Part shown: in pieces, positions 17,334 to 25,709 of the stretch
Position numbering within the stretch: the first letter of the stretch is position 1
How the letters are laid out: each line of letters opens with the position of its first letter
Source: Flavobacteria bacterium BBFL7
GTDB lineage: Bacteria > Bacteroidota > Bacteroidia > Flavobacteriales > Flavobacteriaceae
Direction: 5' to 3'
Assembly (NCBI GenBank): GCA_000153385.1
Contig: CH672374.1
Span: 1,143,178 to 1,207,177, forward strand
DNA length: 64,000 bases
Program-made: the position numbers and the translations under genes
Notes under the pieces: model-generated
The model's database searches: none
Told to the model about the DNA's origin: nothing
What the model saw: only the letters and a program-made list of their open reading frames with translations

Positions 17334-18167
17334 ATGAAAACCATATTAATTCCGATTGACTTTTCAAAAACCAGCCATAAAGCACTAGAAGTAGGCGCTA
17401 CTATTGCAAAACGTATTAAAGCAAAACTTGTGTTAATCCATATGGCAGGTCTAGAAGAAGGATTAAATGATAAAAACAACAGCTTTGAACAGGCTATATT
17501 CTATAGTAAATTTATAGGTGGTAAGTTTGAAGAACTTATTAAACAACCTTATTTGAATGATGTACTAGTCGAACCTATTTTACAAAAGCATCTAGATTTT
17601 GAAAGCATTAATGATTTAGCAAAGGAAATCGACGCCGCTCTAATTATTATGGGATCTCATGGTAGTAAAGGCCTGACTGAAATCATTAAAGGAAGTAATA
17701 CCGAAAAAGTAGTTCGTTATTCTGAAACACCTGTGCTGGTCGTAAAAAACAATGAAATCAACTTTGCACCAGAACGTTTACTTTACGTGAGCGACTTTAA
17801 TATTGAGACCATAAAAGCTTACCACAGGATGGTAGAAATAGCTACCATGTTTAATGCACGTATTGAGTTTTTATATGTGAATTTGCCAGGCAAACAATTT
17901 AAAAGCACTAATGAAATGGATGAAACCTTACTTGCTTTTTTTAAAGAAGTTAAGCATCCAGATCCTGTTAAAGCCATAAACACGGTAAATCGATATGCAG
18001 ATTATACGGTCGAACAAGGTGTGATGAACTTTGCTTCTTTATCTGGCACTGATATTATTGCGATTCCTACTCATGGTCGTACGGGAATTTCGCATTTATT
18101 ACAAGGCAGCATCAGTGAAGACATTGCTAACCATGCCGTGATGCCTGTTCTTACTGTTAAAATGTAG
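17334..18167 (+). CDS. Universal stress protein, two tandem UspA domains
   Basis: 277 aa with two ATP-binding-type Usp domains. The first starts MKTILIPIDFSKTSHKAL and ends with GSHGSKGLTEIIKGSNTEKVV...PVLVVK; the second ends with PTHGRTGISHLLQGSISEDIANH...PVLTVKM. Both keep the G2XG9XG(S/T) phosphate-binding pattern. The start at 17334 is preferred to an in-frame ATG at 17292 because the domain begins there and the -7 box overlaps the earlier codons. It lies next to the stress island. Confidence 0.93.
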   Translation: MKTILIPIDFSKTSHKALEVGATIAKRIKAKLVLIHMAGLEEGLNDKNNSFEQAIFYSKFIGGKFEELIKQPYLNDVLVEPILQKHLDFESINDLAKEIDAALIIMGSHGSKGLTEIIKGSNTEKVVRYSETPVLVVKNNEINFAPERLLYVSDFNIETIKAYHRMVEIATMFNARIEFLYVNLPGKQFKSTNEMDETLLAFFKEVKHPDPVKAINTVNRYADYTVEQGVMNFASLSGTDIIAIPTHGRTGISHLLQGSISEDIANHAVMPVLTVKM

Positions 18168-18347
18168 ATATACGCTTATGCGCAAGCGTATAATAACACC
18201 ATTATAAATTTATAACTACCAATGTTGGACTAATTTTTCTTTAGACCTATTTAAATTGTTTAGGTTTTTTAAGTATAGAAAAAATAAAATGAAACACTAC
18301 CAAAAGATAACTCTTTGCAATACAGTAATTGTAGTATTATCATTACG

Positions 18348-18394
18348 TATGTAACTTAAGTTACATATAATAGAGGTAACAATAACTAGCTTTG
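18348..18394 (+). promoter_or_regulatory. Crp/Fnr-type operator A and -7 box (DUF983-crp promoter)
   Basis: The operator is a perfect 20-bp palindrome (18348-18367) with GTAAC-TTAA-GTTAC at 18351-18364. The -7 box TAGCTTTG is at 18387-18394. Centre-to-centre distance is 33 bp. It implies autoregulation of the crp gene. Confidence 0.85.
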
Positions 18395-18404
18395 AAATAA
18401 AAAG

Positions 18405-18806
18405 ATGTTCAAGAAATCTATTATATACAGTATCCTTTTTCTGAAGTGTCCTCAATGCCGTCAAGGGAATTTTCTTGAGGCAAATCCTTATCAGATTTCT
18501 AAAATGAATAAGGTAAAAGATCGCTGTCCAAAATGTGAATTAAAATATAGCATCGAACCTAGTTTTTACACTGGTGCCATGTATGTAAGTTATGGAGTAG
18601 GAATTGCTTTTGCAGTCGCTACCTATGTAATTCTATTATTTTTAGGCCTTGCAGATAATCCTTTAACTATCTTTATAGCAATTGTAGCTGTACTAGCCTT
18701 AACTTTTCCTTACATAGGTGCAGTTTCTAAGGCGATATGGGCACATCTTTTTTTTAAATACAATCCTATAATTGCAAAAAAAGTTAAAAATGATACAAGA
18801 GCTTAA
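18405..18806 (+). CDS. DUF983 family membrane protein
   Basis: 133 aa. The N-terminal zinc-ribbon-like half has two cysteine pairs (LKCPQCRQGNF and DRCPKCELKY), followed by two transmembrane helices (about 62-85 and 88-112). The family is common in Bacteroidota and Alphaproteobacteria, and its function is not established. It overlaps the Crp/Fnr gene by 17 nt and shares operator A, so the two are one transcript. Confidence 0.85.
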   Translation: MFKKSIIYSILFLKCPQCRQGNFLEANPYQISKMNKVKDRCPKCELKYSIEPSFYTGAMYVSYGVGIAFAVATYVILLFLGLADNPLTIFIAIVAVLALTFPYIGAVSKAIWAHLFFKYNPIIAKKVKNDTRA

Positions 18807-19416
18807 AGAATATTATGGTTCGCAATTTGAACTAGCACTTATAGAGGATATTAATAATGTAGCTACTTTCATGGAAGTACCAGCTGGTCAAGATTTAATG
18901 AAACCTGGCCAGTATATTAAATCCATGCCTCTTTTATTATCTGGAAGCATAAAAATAATGCGCCCAGATGCTGATGGTAATGAGCTTCTTCTCTACCATT
19001 TAGAACGTGGGAACACTTGTGCCATGACCATGACCTGTTGCATGGGAAACACAAAAAGTGAAATTCATGCAGTTACTGAAACTCCAGTAAAACTATTAAT
19101 GATTCCTGTCACAAAAATGGAAGAATGGTCTTCAAAATATAAAACCTGGCGCAATTTTGTCTTCACCAGTTATCATACACGCATGATGGAACTATTAGAA
19201 AGTGTCGATAATATCGCATTTAATAATATGGATGAGCGCCTAGAAAATTACTTAAACGATAAAATTAAAATTCTGAATAGCAAACATATATATACCACAC
19301 ACAAAGAAATTGCATCAGATTTACATACCAGTCGTGTAGTCATTTCTAGACTACTTAAAAAAATGGAAAACATTAATAAAATAAAACTACACCGCAGTTT
19401 TATTGAAGTCGTGTAA
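18790..19416 (+). CDS. Crp/Fnr family transcriptional regulator, probable regulator of the island
   Basis: 208 aa. The N-terminal cyclic-nucleotide-binding fold (about 20-120) lacks the cAMP-binding RxS signature, and the C-terminal winged helix-turn-helix is at about 150-205 (TTHKEIASDLHTSRVVISRLLKKMEN). A cysteine cluster CAMTMTCC near residues 76-83 is at the position of the sensor domain, so redox or persulfide sensing is possible; it has no N-terminal FNR cluster cysteines. The start is ATG 18790 and not the TTG at 18772. Eleven matching operators lie within 26 kb, including one upstream of its own operon, which makes it the best candidate regulator. A recognition helix with SR as in FNR fits a GTRAC-type half-site. 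Confidence 0.92.
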   Translation: MIQELKEYYGSQFELALIEDINNVATFMEVPAGQDLMKPGQYIKSMPLLLSGSIKIMRPDADGNELLLYHLERGNTCAMTMTCCMGNTKSEIHAVTETPVKLLMIPVTKMEEWSSKYKTWRNFVFTSYHTRMMELLESVDNIAFNNMDERLENYLNDKIKILNSKHIYTTHKEIASDLHTSRVVISRLLKKMENINKIKLHRSFIEVV

Positions 19417-19456
19417 CATCTGTTACCAACTTGCTTCAATGCTCCTTCTATATTTG
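19413..19456 (+). promoter_or_regulatory. Operator B and -7 box (tauE-like promoter)
   Basis: GTAAC-ATCT-GTTAC at 19413-19426 overlaps the crp stop codon. TATATTTG at 19449-19456. Spacing is 33 bp. Confidence 0.85.
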
Positions 19457-19475
19457 AGTTCTTAAAATATATAGC

Positions 19476-20276
19476 ATGGAAGCAATAGAAATAATAGGTT
19501 ATATAGGAGCTCTCTTAATAGGTCTAGTACTAGGACTTATAGGTGGTGGTGGTTCCATACTTACAGTACCTATATTAGTCTACGCATTAACTTTAAATCC
19601 TGTACTAGCCACTGCATATTCTTTATTTGTTGTGGGAACAACATCTTTAGTAGGTGCTATTAAGAACATGATGAAAGGAATGGTAGACTTTAAAACAGCT
19701 ATCATATTTGCCATTCCCGCTTTTATAGCAGTATATCTTACAAGAGCATATTTAATTCCAGCTATTCCAGATGAATTATTTACCATAGGTACAATCGTCG
19801 TCACTAAAAATCTGGCGATTATGTTATTCTTTGCTATAATCATGTTATTAGCGTCCATTTCTATGATACGTAATAACCGCAAAGAAGGTGATGAAGAAAG
19901 TGTGATCACATACAATTATCTACTGATAATTGTAGAAGGTTTAGTAGTTGGTACTATAACCGGAATTGTAGGTGCTGGTGGAGGATTTTTAATCATTCCA
20001 GCATTAGTACTACTCGCAAAACTACCTATGAAAAAGGCAGTCGCCACTTCCCTATTTATAATAGCGATTAAATCGTTAATAGGATTTTTAGGCGATGTAA
20101 AAAACCTTGAAATAGATTGGACATTTTTATTACCCTTTACAGCACTTTCTATAATTGGAATCTTTCTAGGCATCTGGCTTAACAAGTTTATCGATGGTAA
20201 AAAATTAAAAAAAGCTTTTGGATGGTTTGTCTTAGTTATGGGAATATATATCATTTACAAAGAGCTAGTTATGTGA
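19476..20276 (+). CDS. TauE/SafE family permease, probable sulfite or organosulfur exporter
   Basis: 266 aa, about eight transmembrane helices in two homologous halves. Each half begins with the glycine-rich family motif: IGLVLGLIGGGGSILTVPILVYAL near residue 15 and VGTITGIVGAGGGFLIIPALVLLA near residue 150. Family members export sulfite or sulfoacetate. Placement next to persulfide dioxygenase-rhodanese fusions, which yield sulfite, supports sulfite export here. It has its own operator B. Confidence 0.9.
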   Translation: MEAIEIIGYIGALLIGLVLGLIGGGGSILTVPILVYALTLNPVLATAYSLFVVGTTSLVGAIKNMMKGMVDFKTAIIFAIPAFIAVYLTRAYLIPAIPDELFTIGTIVVTKNLAIMLFFAIIMLLASISMIRNNRKEGDEESVITYNYLLIIVEGLVVGTITGIVGAGGGFLIIPALVLLAKLPMKKAVATSLFIIAIKSLIGFLGDVKNLEIDWTFLLPFTALSIIGIFLGIWLNKFIDGKKLKKAFGWFVLVMGIYIIYKELVM

Positions 20277-20316
20277 CAAATGTTACCGTTTTAAATGATA
20301 AGAAGTTATAATTTTA
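20273..20316 (+). promoter_or_regulatory. Operator C and -7 box (MBL-rhodanese 1 promoter)
   Basis: GTGAC-AAAT-GTTAC at 20273-20286 overlaps the permease stop. TAATTTTA at 20309-20316. Spacing is 33 bp. Confidence 0.8.
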
Positions 20317-20335
20317 AATCAGAAATAATATCATT

Positions 20336-21742
20336 ATGAAAGTAGAACAAATTTATACGGGATGCATCGCTCACGCTGCATATTACATAGAAAGTAATGG
20401 TGAAGCTGCAGTATTTGATCCACTAAGAGAAGTGAATCCATACATCGAAAGAGCAGAAAAGGATAATGCAAAAATTAAATATGTTTTTGAAACACATTTC
20501 CACGCCGATTTTGTGAGTGGTCATCTTGATTTACGTAAAAGGACTGGAGCACAAATTATTTTTGGACCTACAGCAAAACCAGGCTACGACGCTTTAATCG
20601 CAAAAGATGAACAGGTTTTTGAGTTAGGTGATTATAAAATAAAGGTATTACATACTCCTGGTCATACTATGGAAAGTACCACCTACCTATTAATAGATCA
20701 AAATAATAAAGAGCATGGTATTATAACTGGAGACACCTTATTTATAGGAGATGTGGGAAGACCAGACCTAGCCCAGCATGTTGTTGAAGACCTTACAGAA
20801 GATAAGTTAGCTGGTCATTTATACGATTCATTGCGCAATAAGATTATGCCTTTAAGCGATGATCTTATCGTATACCCTAATCATGGAGCTGGATCTGCAT
20901 GTGGTAAAATGATGAGTAAGGAAACAACAGACACATTAGGGAACCAGAAAAAAACAAACTATGCACTGCAGGACATGAGCAAAGAAGCGTTTAAAAAAGC
21001 CCTTCTTACTGGTCTCACGCCACCACCAGGTTATTTCCCTCAAAATGTATTGATGAATATTAAAGGGTATGAAAGTCTTGACGTCATTATGGATAGAGCA
21101 ACACAAGCTCTTTCTCCAGCTGCTTTTGAAGTTGCAGCAAATGAAACTGGAGCAATTATATTAGATGTTCGGTCTCAGAAAGAATTTGCAAGCGGACATA
21201 TTCCTAGATCCATTTTTATAGGTTTAGATGGTAATTTTGCACAATGGGTAGGATCATTAATCGCAGATGTTAAACAACCATTACTTCTGGTCACACCTGA
21301 AGGTCGTGAAAAAGAAGCCGTAACAAGACTTTCTAGAGTCGGCTTTGACCAGACCTTGGGATATTTACAAGGCGGCTTTGAAGCATGGAAACAGGCATCT
21401 ATGGAGTATGATAAAGTGACATCAATAACAGTCGATCAATTTGAAGAAGAACAGTCAGAGCGCCATTTACCAGTATTTGACGTTCGTAAAAAGAATGAGT
21501 TTTTATCAGAGCATGTTGTGGATGCCCAAAACACTCCACTTGATTACATTAATGAACACTTAGCTTCATTTCCTGAAAACACCTTTTTCATCCACTGTGC
21601 TGGTGGCTATAGAAGTATGATTGCTGCATCTATTTTAAAAAGTCGTGGTATACACAACTTAATTGATGTGCAAGGTGGTTTTAATGCAATAAAAGAAACT
21701 GATATCGAGGTTACTAACTATGTCTGTCCATCGACAATTTAG
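20336..21742 (+). CDS. Metallo-beta-lactamase/rhodanese fusion, persulfide dioxygenase type (copy 1)
   Basis: 468 aa. The N-terminal MBL domain has THFHADF (metal ligands from His54), GHTMESTTY, TGDTLFIGDVGRPDL and PNHGAGSACG, the ETHE1/Blh pattern of mononuclear-iron persulfide dioxygenases. Two rhodanese domains follow: the first (about 255-350) has no active-site Cys (LLLVTPEGREKE), while the second (about 370-460) keeps it (HCAGGYRS). The likely reaction is oxidation of glutathione- or other low-molecular-weight persulfide to sulfite, coupled to sulfur transfer. Controlled by operator C. Confidence 0.92.
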   Translation: MKVEQIYTGCIAHAAYYIESNGEAAVFDPLREVNPYIERAEKDNAKIKYVFETHFHADFVSGHLDLRKRTGAQIIFGPTAKPGYDALIAKDEQVFELGDYKIKVLHTPGHTMESTTYLLIDQNNKEHGIITGDTLFIGDVGRPDLAQHVVEDLTEDKLAGHLYDSLRNKIMPLSDDLIVYPNHGAGSACGKMMSKETTDTLGNQKKTNYALQDMSKEAFKKALLTGLTPPPGYFPQNVLMNIKGYESLDVIMDRATQALSPAAFEVAANETGAIILDVRSQKEFASGHIPRSIFIGLDGNFAQWVGSLIADVKQPLLLVTPEGREKEAVTRLSRVGFDQTLGYLQGGFEAWKQASMEYDKVTSITVDQFEEEQSERHLPVFDVRKKNEFLSEHVVDAQNTPLDYINEHLASFPENTFFIHCAGGYRSMIAASILKSRGIHNLIDVQGGFNAIKETDIEVTNYVCPSTI

Positions 21743-21773
21743 TAAGATATCAAATTATGGTTAGTTGGTTGAA

Positions 21774-21800
21774 AGCGGCAAGAAATTGTCGCTTTTTTTA
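21774..21800 (+). terminator. Terminator of MBL-rhodanese 1
   Basis: AGCGGCA (21774-21780) pairs with TGTCGCT (21787-21793), with one G-U pair, followed by seven T. It lies between convergent genes. Confidence 0.75.
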
Positions 21801-22385
21801 TTTACTAAACAATAGTGTAGTCATTGCTCTTTCATCTTGTACATTAGTCGTTTTAATAGGCTCTAAAAGTTGTAATTGAAACTCTGACATTAACAGAGTG
21901 ATACGGTCTCTGGTTAAATAGTATGTACCTCTCTGACCATTTTCTTTATAACGTACTACCGGAGCGTTACCATCTAAACCTATGTTAGATGCCATGCGTA
22001 TAAGTAAGGTTCCATCTGGCTTTAAAACTCGCACTAACTCACTAAACATTTCAGTAAAATGTTTTTCACTTTGTGCAAAATGAAGAACAGCACAACATAT
22101 AATGTGATCAAAACAACAATCTACATAGGGCAATTTTTTCAATCTAGAAAGCGTAAAGTTAGACTGTCTCTTTGGGTATCTCGCTTTCGCGAAAGCGAGA
22201 AAATCATCATCTATATCAGTTCCATAAATCTCAAAGTCATTGTGGTAAAACCACTTTAAGTTTCTTCCCTTTCCACAACCAGCGTCCAAAATAGAATGAT
22301 TAAGAAGACACCTATTTTTTAAAATCTGATCTATGACATAAATATCCATGCCGCCTAGAAGACCGTGTGTTTTCTCAAAGTTCAT
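21798..22385 (-). CDS. Class I SAM-dependent methyltransferase
   Basis: 195 aa, a Methyltransf_11 fold. Motif I is ILDAGCGKGRNLKWF, motif II IYGTDIDDDFLAFAK, and later blocks are FDHIICCAVLHF and LKPDGTLLIRM. The start is ATG 22385; an upstream TTG at 22403 would add only six residues. Palindrome copy 7 codes AFAKA directly after motif II. The substrate is unknown. It stands between two sulfur genes, divergent from the rhodanese operon, but no -7 box sits 33 bp from operator D on this side. Confidence 0.85.
   Translation of the reverse strand: MNFEKTHGLLGGMDIYVIDQILKNRCLLNHSILDAGCGKGRNLKWFYHNDFEIYGTDIDDDFLAFAKARYPKRQSNFTLSRLKKLPYVDCCFDHIICCAVLHFAQSEKHFTEMFSELVRVLKPDGTLLIRMASNIGLDGNAPVVRYKENGQRGTYYLTRDRITLLMSEFQLQLLEPIKTTNVQDERAMTTLLFSK
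22179..22200. repeat. palindrome copy 7, 22-bp extended form
   Basis: Core 22182-22197, with the same TCT/AGA flanks as copy 3. It is read on the minus strand as AFAKAR in the methyltransferase. Confidence 0.95.
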
Positions 22386-22432
22386 ATGGGTAAAATTAAA
22401 CAATCTAACTTGGACAATTAAAATGGATTAGT

Positions 22433-22476
22433 GTAACAAATGTCACTCTTAACTAAGTCAAAACATCGTAATTTTA
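22433..22476 (+). promoter_or_regulatory. Operator D and -7 box (rhodanese operon promoter)
   Basis: GTAAC-AAAT-GTCAC at 22433-22446. TAATTTTA at 22469-22476. Spacing is 33 bp. Confidence 0.8.
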
Positions 22477-22504
22477 TTTCAATAATAAACTTAAAAATCA
22501 TTCT

Positions 22505-22852
22505 ATGTCATTCTTAAGCAGCCTTTTTGGTAGTAAACCATCATCTGATCAGATAAAAGTATTATCTCCTGCAGATTTTAAACAGGCAATTCAAAGCATT
22601 GATAAAAAGAAACAACTTATAGACGTACGAACAGCTAGTGAATTCCAAGGTGGACATATCAAAGGCGCGGTAAATATTGACTTTTTTAATTCTGCAAAAT
22701 TTATGGAAAGCTTGCAAAAATATGATAAGGATAAGGCCATTTATTTATACTGTCGTTCTGGTAATCGCAGTGGAAATGCCGCAAGAAAACTGGAAAACCT
22801 AGGCTTTAAAGAAATATATGATTTAAGAGGTGGATACATGAGTTGGCATTAA
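22505..22852 (+). CDS. Single-domain rhodanese
   Basis: 115 aa, one domain with DVRTASEFQGGHIKGAVNI and the active-site loop CRSGNRSG with the catalytic Cys. Cytosolic. It is the first gene of a three-gene operon with an HMA protein and a dihaem lipoprotein, under operator D. A persulfide carrier role is likely from the context. Confidence 0.92.
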   Translation: MSFLSSLFGSKPSSDQIKVLSPADFKQAIQSIDKKKQLIDVRTASEFQGGHIKGAVNIDFFNSAKFMESLQKYDKDKAIYLYCRSGNRSGNAARKLENLGFKEIYDLRGGYMSWH

Positions 22853-22902
22853 TTATCATAACTCAGAAAAAAAGATCACATTATTCTCAAAAATAAAGAA
22901 AT

Positions 22903-23172
22903 ATGAAAACATCTATAATTATTCAAAATTTGAAGTGCGGTGGTTGTGCTAACACAATAACTTCAAAAATCACAGCCTTAGAAAACATCACAGATGTTAC
23001 AGTAGATCAAGAAAATTCAATTGTTTCTTTTACAGCCACATCTGAAGAAGAGGCATTAAAGGCAAAAGATAAATTAAAGTCTTTAGGATATCCATCTATT
23101 GAAGAAGGTAACAACACTTTTGTAAAAGCAAAATCGTTTGTGAGTTGTGCTACAGGTAAAATGAAAGATTAA
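22903..23172 (+). CDS. Heavy-metal-associated (HMA) domain protein
   Basis: 89 aa, ferredoxin-like metallochaperone fold: KCGGCANTITSKIT carries a CxxC metal- or sulfur-binding pair near residues 12-15, and a further cysteine is at VSCATGKM near the C-terminus. Usually copper- or zinc-binding; in a rhodanese operon it could also carry sulfane sulfur. The stop and the next start overlap by 1 nt (TAATG). Confidence 0.9.
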   Translation: MKTSIIIQNLKCGGCANTITSKITALENITDVTVDQENSIVSFTATSEEEALKAKDKLKSLGYPSIEEGNNTFVKAKSFVSCATGKMKD

Positions 23173-24191
23173 TGCGTACTCATTATATAAACATATTTCT
23201 TTTAAGTTTCATAGTCTACTTTATTAGTAGTTGCAACACTAATACAAAATCTACGTCGTCTGACCTAGAAGATGTAAAAGCTGATATACAAGACACAGCC
23301 AGTAATCATCCAGGGAAAAAACAATTAGAAAATCAATGTTATATATGCCATAATCCTACGGCAAATATTAAAGGTCGTATAGCTCCACCTATGGTGGCGG
23401 TAAAATCTCATTACTTACATGGTGATATCTCACAAGAAGAATTTGCAGATGCTATCTGGAAATTTGTAGAAAAACCTAACCCATATAATTCAAAAATGGA
23501 AGGTGCGGTCAACCGTTTTGGATTAATGCCATATCAAGAATTTAAGGAAAGTGAAATACGAGAGATTGCAAACTATATGTACCAGTACAAAATAGACGAA
23601 CCAGAGTGGTTTAAAAAACATATTGAAGAGGAAACTAAAGGCAAGATTAAATATCAGAATAATGGTAAAACACTAGAAAACACTGCAATCAACTCAGTAA
23701 AAACCACTGCAGATAGAGGTCTTGAATATGCTTTGAATACTAAAAAAGAGCTAGGGAAAAATTTAATGGGTACCATACAAAAAAAAGGGACTAAAGCAGC
23801 GGTGACATTTTGTAATGTAAAAGCCTACCCTATTACAGATAGTATGGCAGTAGCACAAAACGCAAGAATTAAGAGAGTTAGTGATCGTCCTCGCAACATT
23901 AATAATCAAGCCAATAAAAAAGAAATAGCAATTATTGAACAGTTCAAAAAATCAATAGCTAGTAATAAAGATTACAAACCGGTAACAGATTTAATTGACG
24001 GCGTGAACCATTTTTATTATCCTATCACTACGAATTCAATGTGCTTGCAATGTCATGGTAGTTTAGATAAAAATGTTAGTAAAGAGGTCTATAATACTAT
24101 TTTAAAATTATACCCAGAAGACCAAGCTACTGGTTACAACGTAAATGAGGTGCGAGGCATATGGGCTATAGAATTTAATGAATCTGAGTAA
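23172..24191 (+). CDS. Dihaem c-type cytochrome lipoprotein with DUF3365 domain
   Basis: 339 aa. A lipoprotein signal peptide ends at the Cys in FISSCNTN (residue about 21). The N-terminal mono-haem domain has CYICHN and a distal Met candidate in FGLMPYQEF. The C-terminal region (about 170-335) matches the Tll0287-like DUF3365 pattern with CLQCHG. It is periplasmic and membrane-anchored. This type of protein could pass electrons or sense redox state; the partner is unknown. Last gene of the rhodanese operon. Confidence 0.87.
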   Translation: MRTHYINIFLLSFIVYFISSCNTNTKSTSSDLEDVKADIQDTASNHPGKKQLENQCYICHNPTANIKGRIAPPMVAVKSHYLHGDISQEEFADAIWKFVEKPNPYNSKMEGAVNRFGLMPYQEFKESEIREIANYMYQYKIDEPEWFKKHIEEETKGKIKYQNNGKTLENTAINSVKTTADRGLEYALNTKKELGKNLMGTIQKKGTKAAVTFCNVKAYPITDSMAVAQNARIKRVSDRPRNINNQANKKEIAIIEQFKKSIASNKDYKPVTDLIDGVNHFYYPITTNSMCLQCHGSLDKNVSKEVYNTILKLYPEDQATGYNVNEVRGIWAIEFNESE

Positions 24192-24318
24192 ACCGGTTGA
24201 AATTTTACATGCTTTGAACTTTTTTCAACATCAAGTATGAACCATATTTAAGAATAAACAACTCTAACTATTTATTTTCATATTACTTATTATTAAATAC
24301 TTACTTTATAAGGTTTGT

Positions 24319-24362
24319 GTAACACGAGTTACTATAAACACAATCATGAACGACTAGTTTTA
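24319..24362 (+). promoter_or_regulatory. Operator E and -7 box (DUF2490 operon promoter)
   Basis: GTAAC-ACGA-GTTAC at 24319-24332. TAGTTTTA at 24355-24362. Spacing is 33 bp, with a short leader. Confidence 0.85.
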
Positions 24363-24371
24363 TAGTCGGAT

Positions 24372-25091
24372 ATGAATAAAATAATTCCTTACGTTCTCAT
24401 TGTAATCTTCTTTGCTAGTAATAGATTACTAGCACAATTTGACAAGTATAGTCATTCAAGTAGCTGGAATACTATGACGATAAAGTCTCATTTAAATGAC
24501 AAGACATTTGTAAAAAATGAGCTCAATTTCCGTAGAACAAATTTTCTAAAAGATTGGGAGCAAATAGTTATTCGTCCATCGGTACAATATCAATTAAACC
24601 AATCCATCACTATAGCAATTGGTTACACCTATATAAAAAATTATAGCTACTCAGCCTTTAGTTCACCTATAGATACAAAAGAAAATAATTTATGGCAACA
24701 ATTATTTATCAAGCACTCTTTCAATGAGTTTCACTTTTCTCATAGAATAAGATTTGAAGAACGTTTTCAAGAGCAGGTAAGTCAGGTAGATTCTGTTTCA
24801 TTTAATACGGACAACATTTATGCTGGCAGGTTGCGCTATAGATTTATTGTCTCGGCACCTATTTTAAAAAAGCAACATGTCTCAATCATTGCTTATGATG
24901 AAGTGTTTTTAGATTTTGAAAAAGGTCTACTACCCAAAAAACTAAATCAGAATTGGGTTTTTATAGGGTTACGCTTTCGCGAAAGCGAACACATCACCAT
25001 CACATCTGGATATCATAATATAAATATACCACGACAAAATTTTTCAATTACAAACCATGTCTGGGAAACCAGTTTAATCTATACATTATAA
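24372..25091 (+). CDS. DUF2490 outer-membrane beta-barrel protein
   Basis: 239 aa with a signal peptide (cleavage after LLAQ, about residue 22). The mature part is built of amphipathic strands with the DUF2490 pattern (WNTMTIKSHLNDKTFVKNELNFRRTNF, HSFNEFHFSHRIRFEERF, YAGRLRYRF). An outer-membrane location is expected. Palindrome copy 8 codes RFRESEH near the C-terminus. It is under operator E, in an operon with the next gene. Function unknown. Confidence 0.85.
   Translation: MNKIIPYVLIVIFFASNRLLAQFDKYSHSSSWNTMTIKSHLNDKTFVKNELNFRRTNFLKDWEQIVIRPSVQYQLNQSITIAIGYTYIKNYSYSAFSSPIDTKENNLWQQLFIKHSFNEFHFSHRIRFEERFQEQVSQVDSVSFNTDNIYAGRLRYRFIVSAPILKKQHVSIIAYDEVFLDFEKGLLPKKLNQNWVFIGLRFRESEHITITSGYHNINIPRQNFSITNHVWETSLIYTL
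24972..24987. repeat. 16-bp palindrome copy 8
   Basis: Perfect core, read as RFRES in the DUF2490 gene. Confidence 0.95.
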
Positions 25092-25619
25092 ATGAAAAAG
25101 TTAGCAATCATTACCCTAATTACAGTTTTAGGAATTCACACATTGCGTGCGCAAGAACATTATAATGAAGAACACACATCTGTAAAAAGAATCCGTATTG
25201 CTGGAGTGATAGGTCATACATTTATTAATAGCAGTGGTATGGAAGGAAATATTTATGCTCCATCATGGGGAATTGATATCGATTACTGGTTCAATCATAA
25301 ATGGGGCATAGGACTGCACAACGACATTGAGATTGAAAATTTTGTGGTGGTAAAAAATAATACTGAAGAGATTGACCGTGTTAATCCTATAGTATTAACC
25401 CTAGATGCTTTATATGAAATAGGAAATGGTTTTGTAGTTAGTATAGGTCCAGGTGTGGAGTTAGAAAAAAACGAATCCTTTTTTCTAGCACGTATAGGGA
25501 TTGAGTATGAATATGACGTCAATAAGAATTTTTACATCATGCCTACATTTTTTCACGATCAACGTTTTGATGGCTATAGTACCACTACTATAGGCCTAGG
25601 TATAGGACATAAATTTTAA
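25092..25619 (+). CDS. Small outer-membrane beta-barrel protein
   Basis: 175 aa with a signal peptide (LGIHTLRAQ, cleaved near residue 20) and about eight amphipathic strands ending in GLGIGHKF with a C-terminal Phe, as in OmpW/OmpA-type barrels. It starts directly after the previous stop (no spacer). Not assigned to a named family. It shares operator E. Confidence 0.8.
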   Translation: MKKLAIITLITVLGIHTLRAQEHYNEEHTSVKRIRIAGVIGHTFINSSGMEGNIYAPSWGIDIDYWFNHKWGIGLHNDIEIENFVVVKNNTEEIDRVNPIVLTLDALYEIGNGFVVSIGPGVELEKNESFFLARIGIEYEYDVNKNFYIMPTFFHDQRFDGYSTTTIGLGIGHKF

Positions 25620-25644
25620 AAAAACAAGGATGATTGCTAGTGGT

Positions 25645-25688
25645 GTAACAAAGGTTACATAGCTTATTGAATACAACTTATATATTTA
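25645..25688 (+). promoter_or_regulatory. Operator F and -7 box (SQR 1 promoter)
   Basis: GTAAC-AAAG-GTTAC at 25645-25658. TATATTTA at 25681-25688. Spacing is 33 bp. Confidence 0.85.
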
Positions 25689-25709
25689 AAGACACCAATA
25701 ACTAACAAT

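Noticed and set aside
18169..18192. Hairpin TATACGCTT/AAGCGTATA after the universal stress gene as a terminator
   Set aside because: The stem is clear but no T run follows; I could not assign a function, and the rest of 18193-18347 shows nothing definite.
18772..19416. TTG at 18772 as start of the Crp/Fnr gene
   Set aside because: It lies deep in the DUF983 gene and adds only six basic residues; ATG 18790 matches the usual protein start.
22401..22446. Operator D also driving the divergent methyltransferase
   Set aside because: The expected -7 position on the minus strand (22403-22410) does not read TAnnTTTR.
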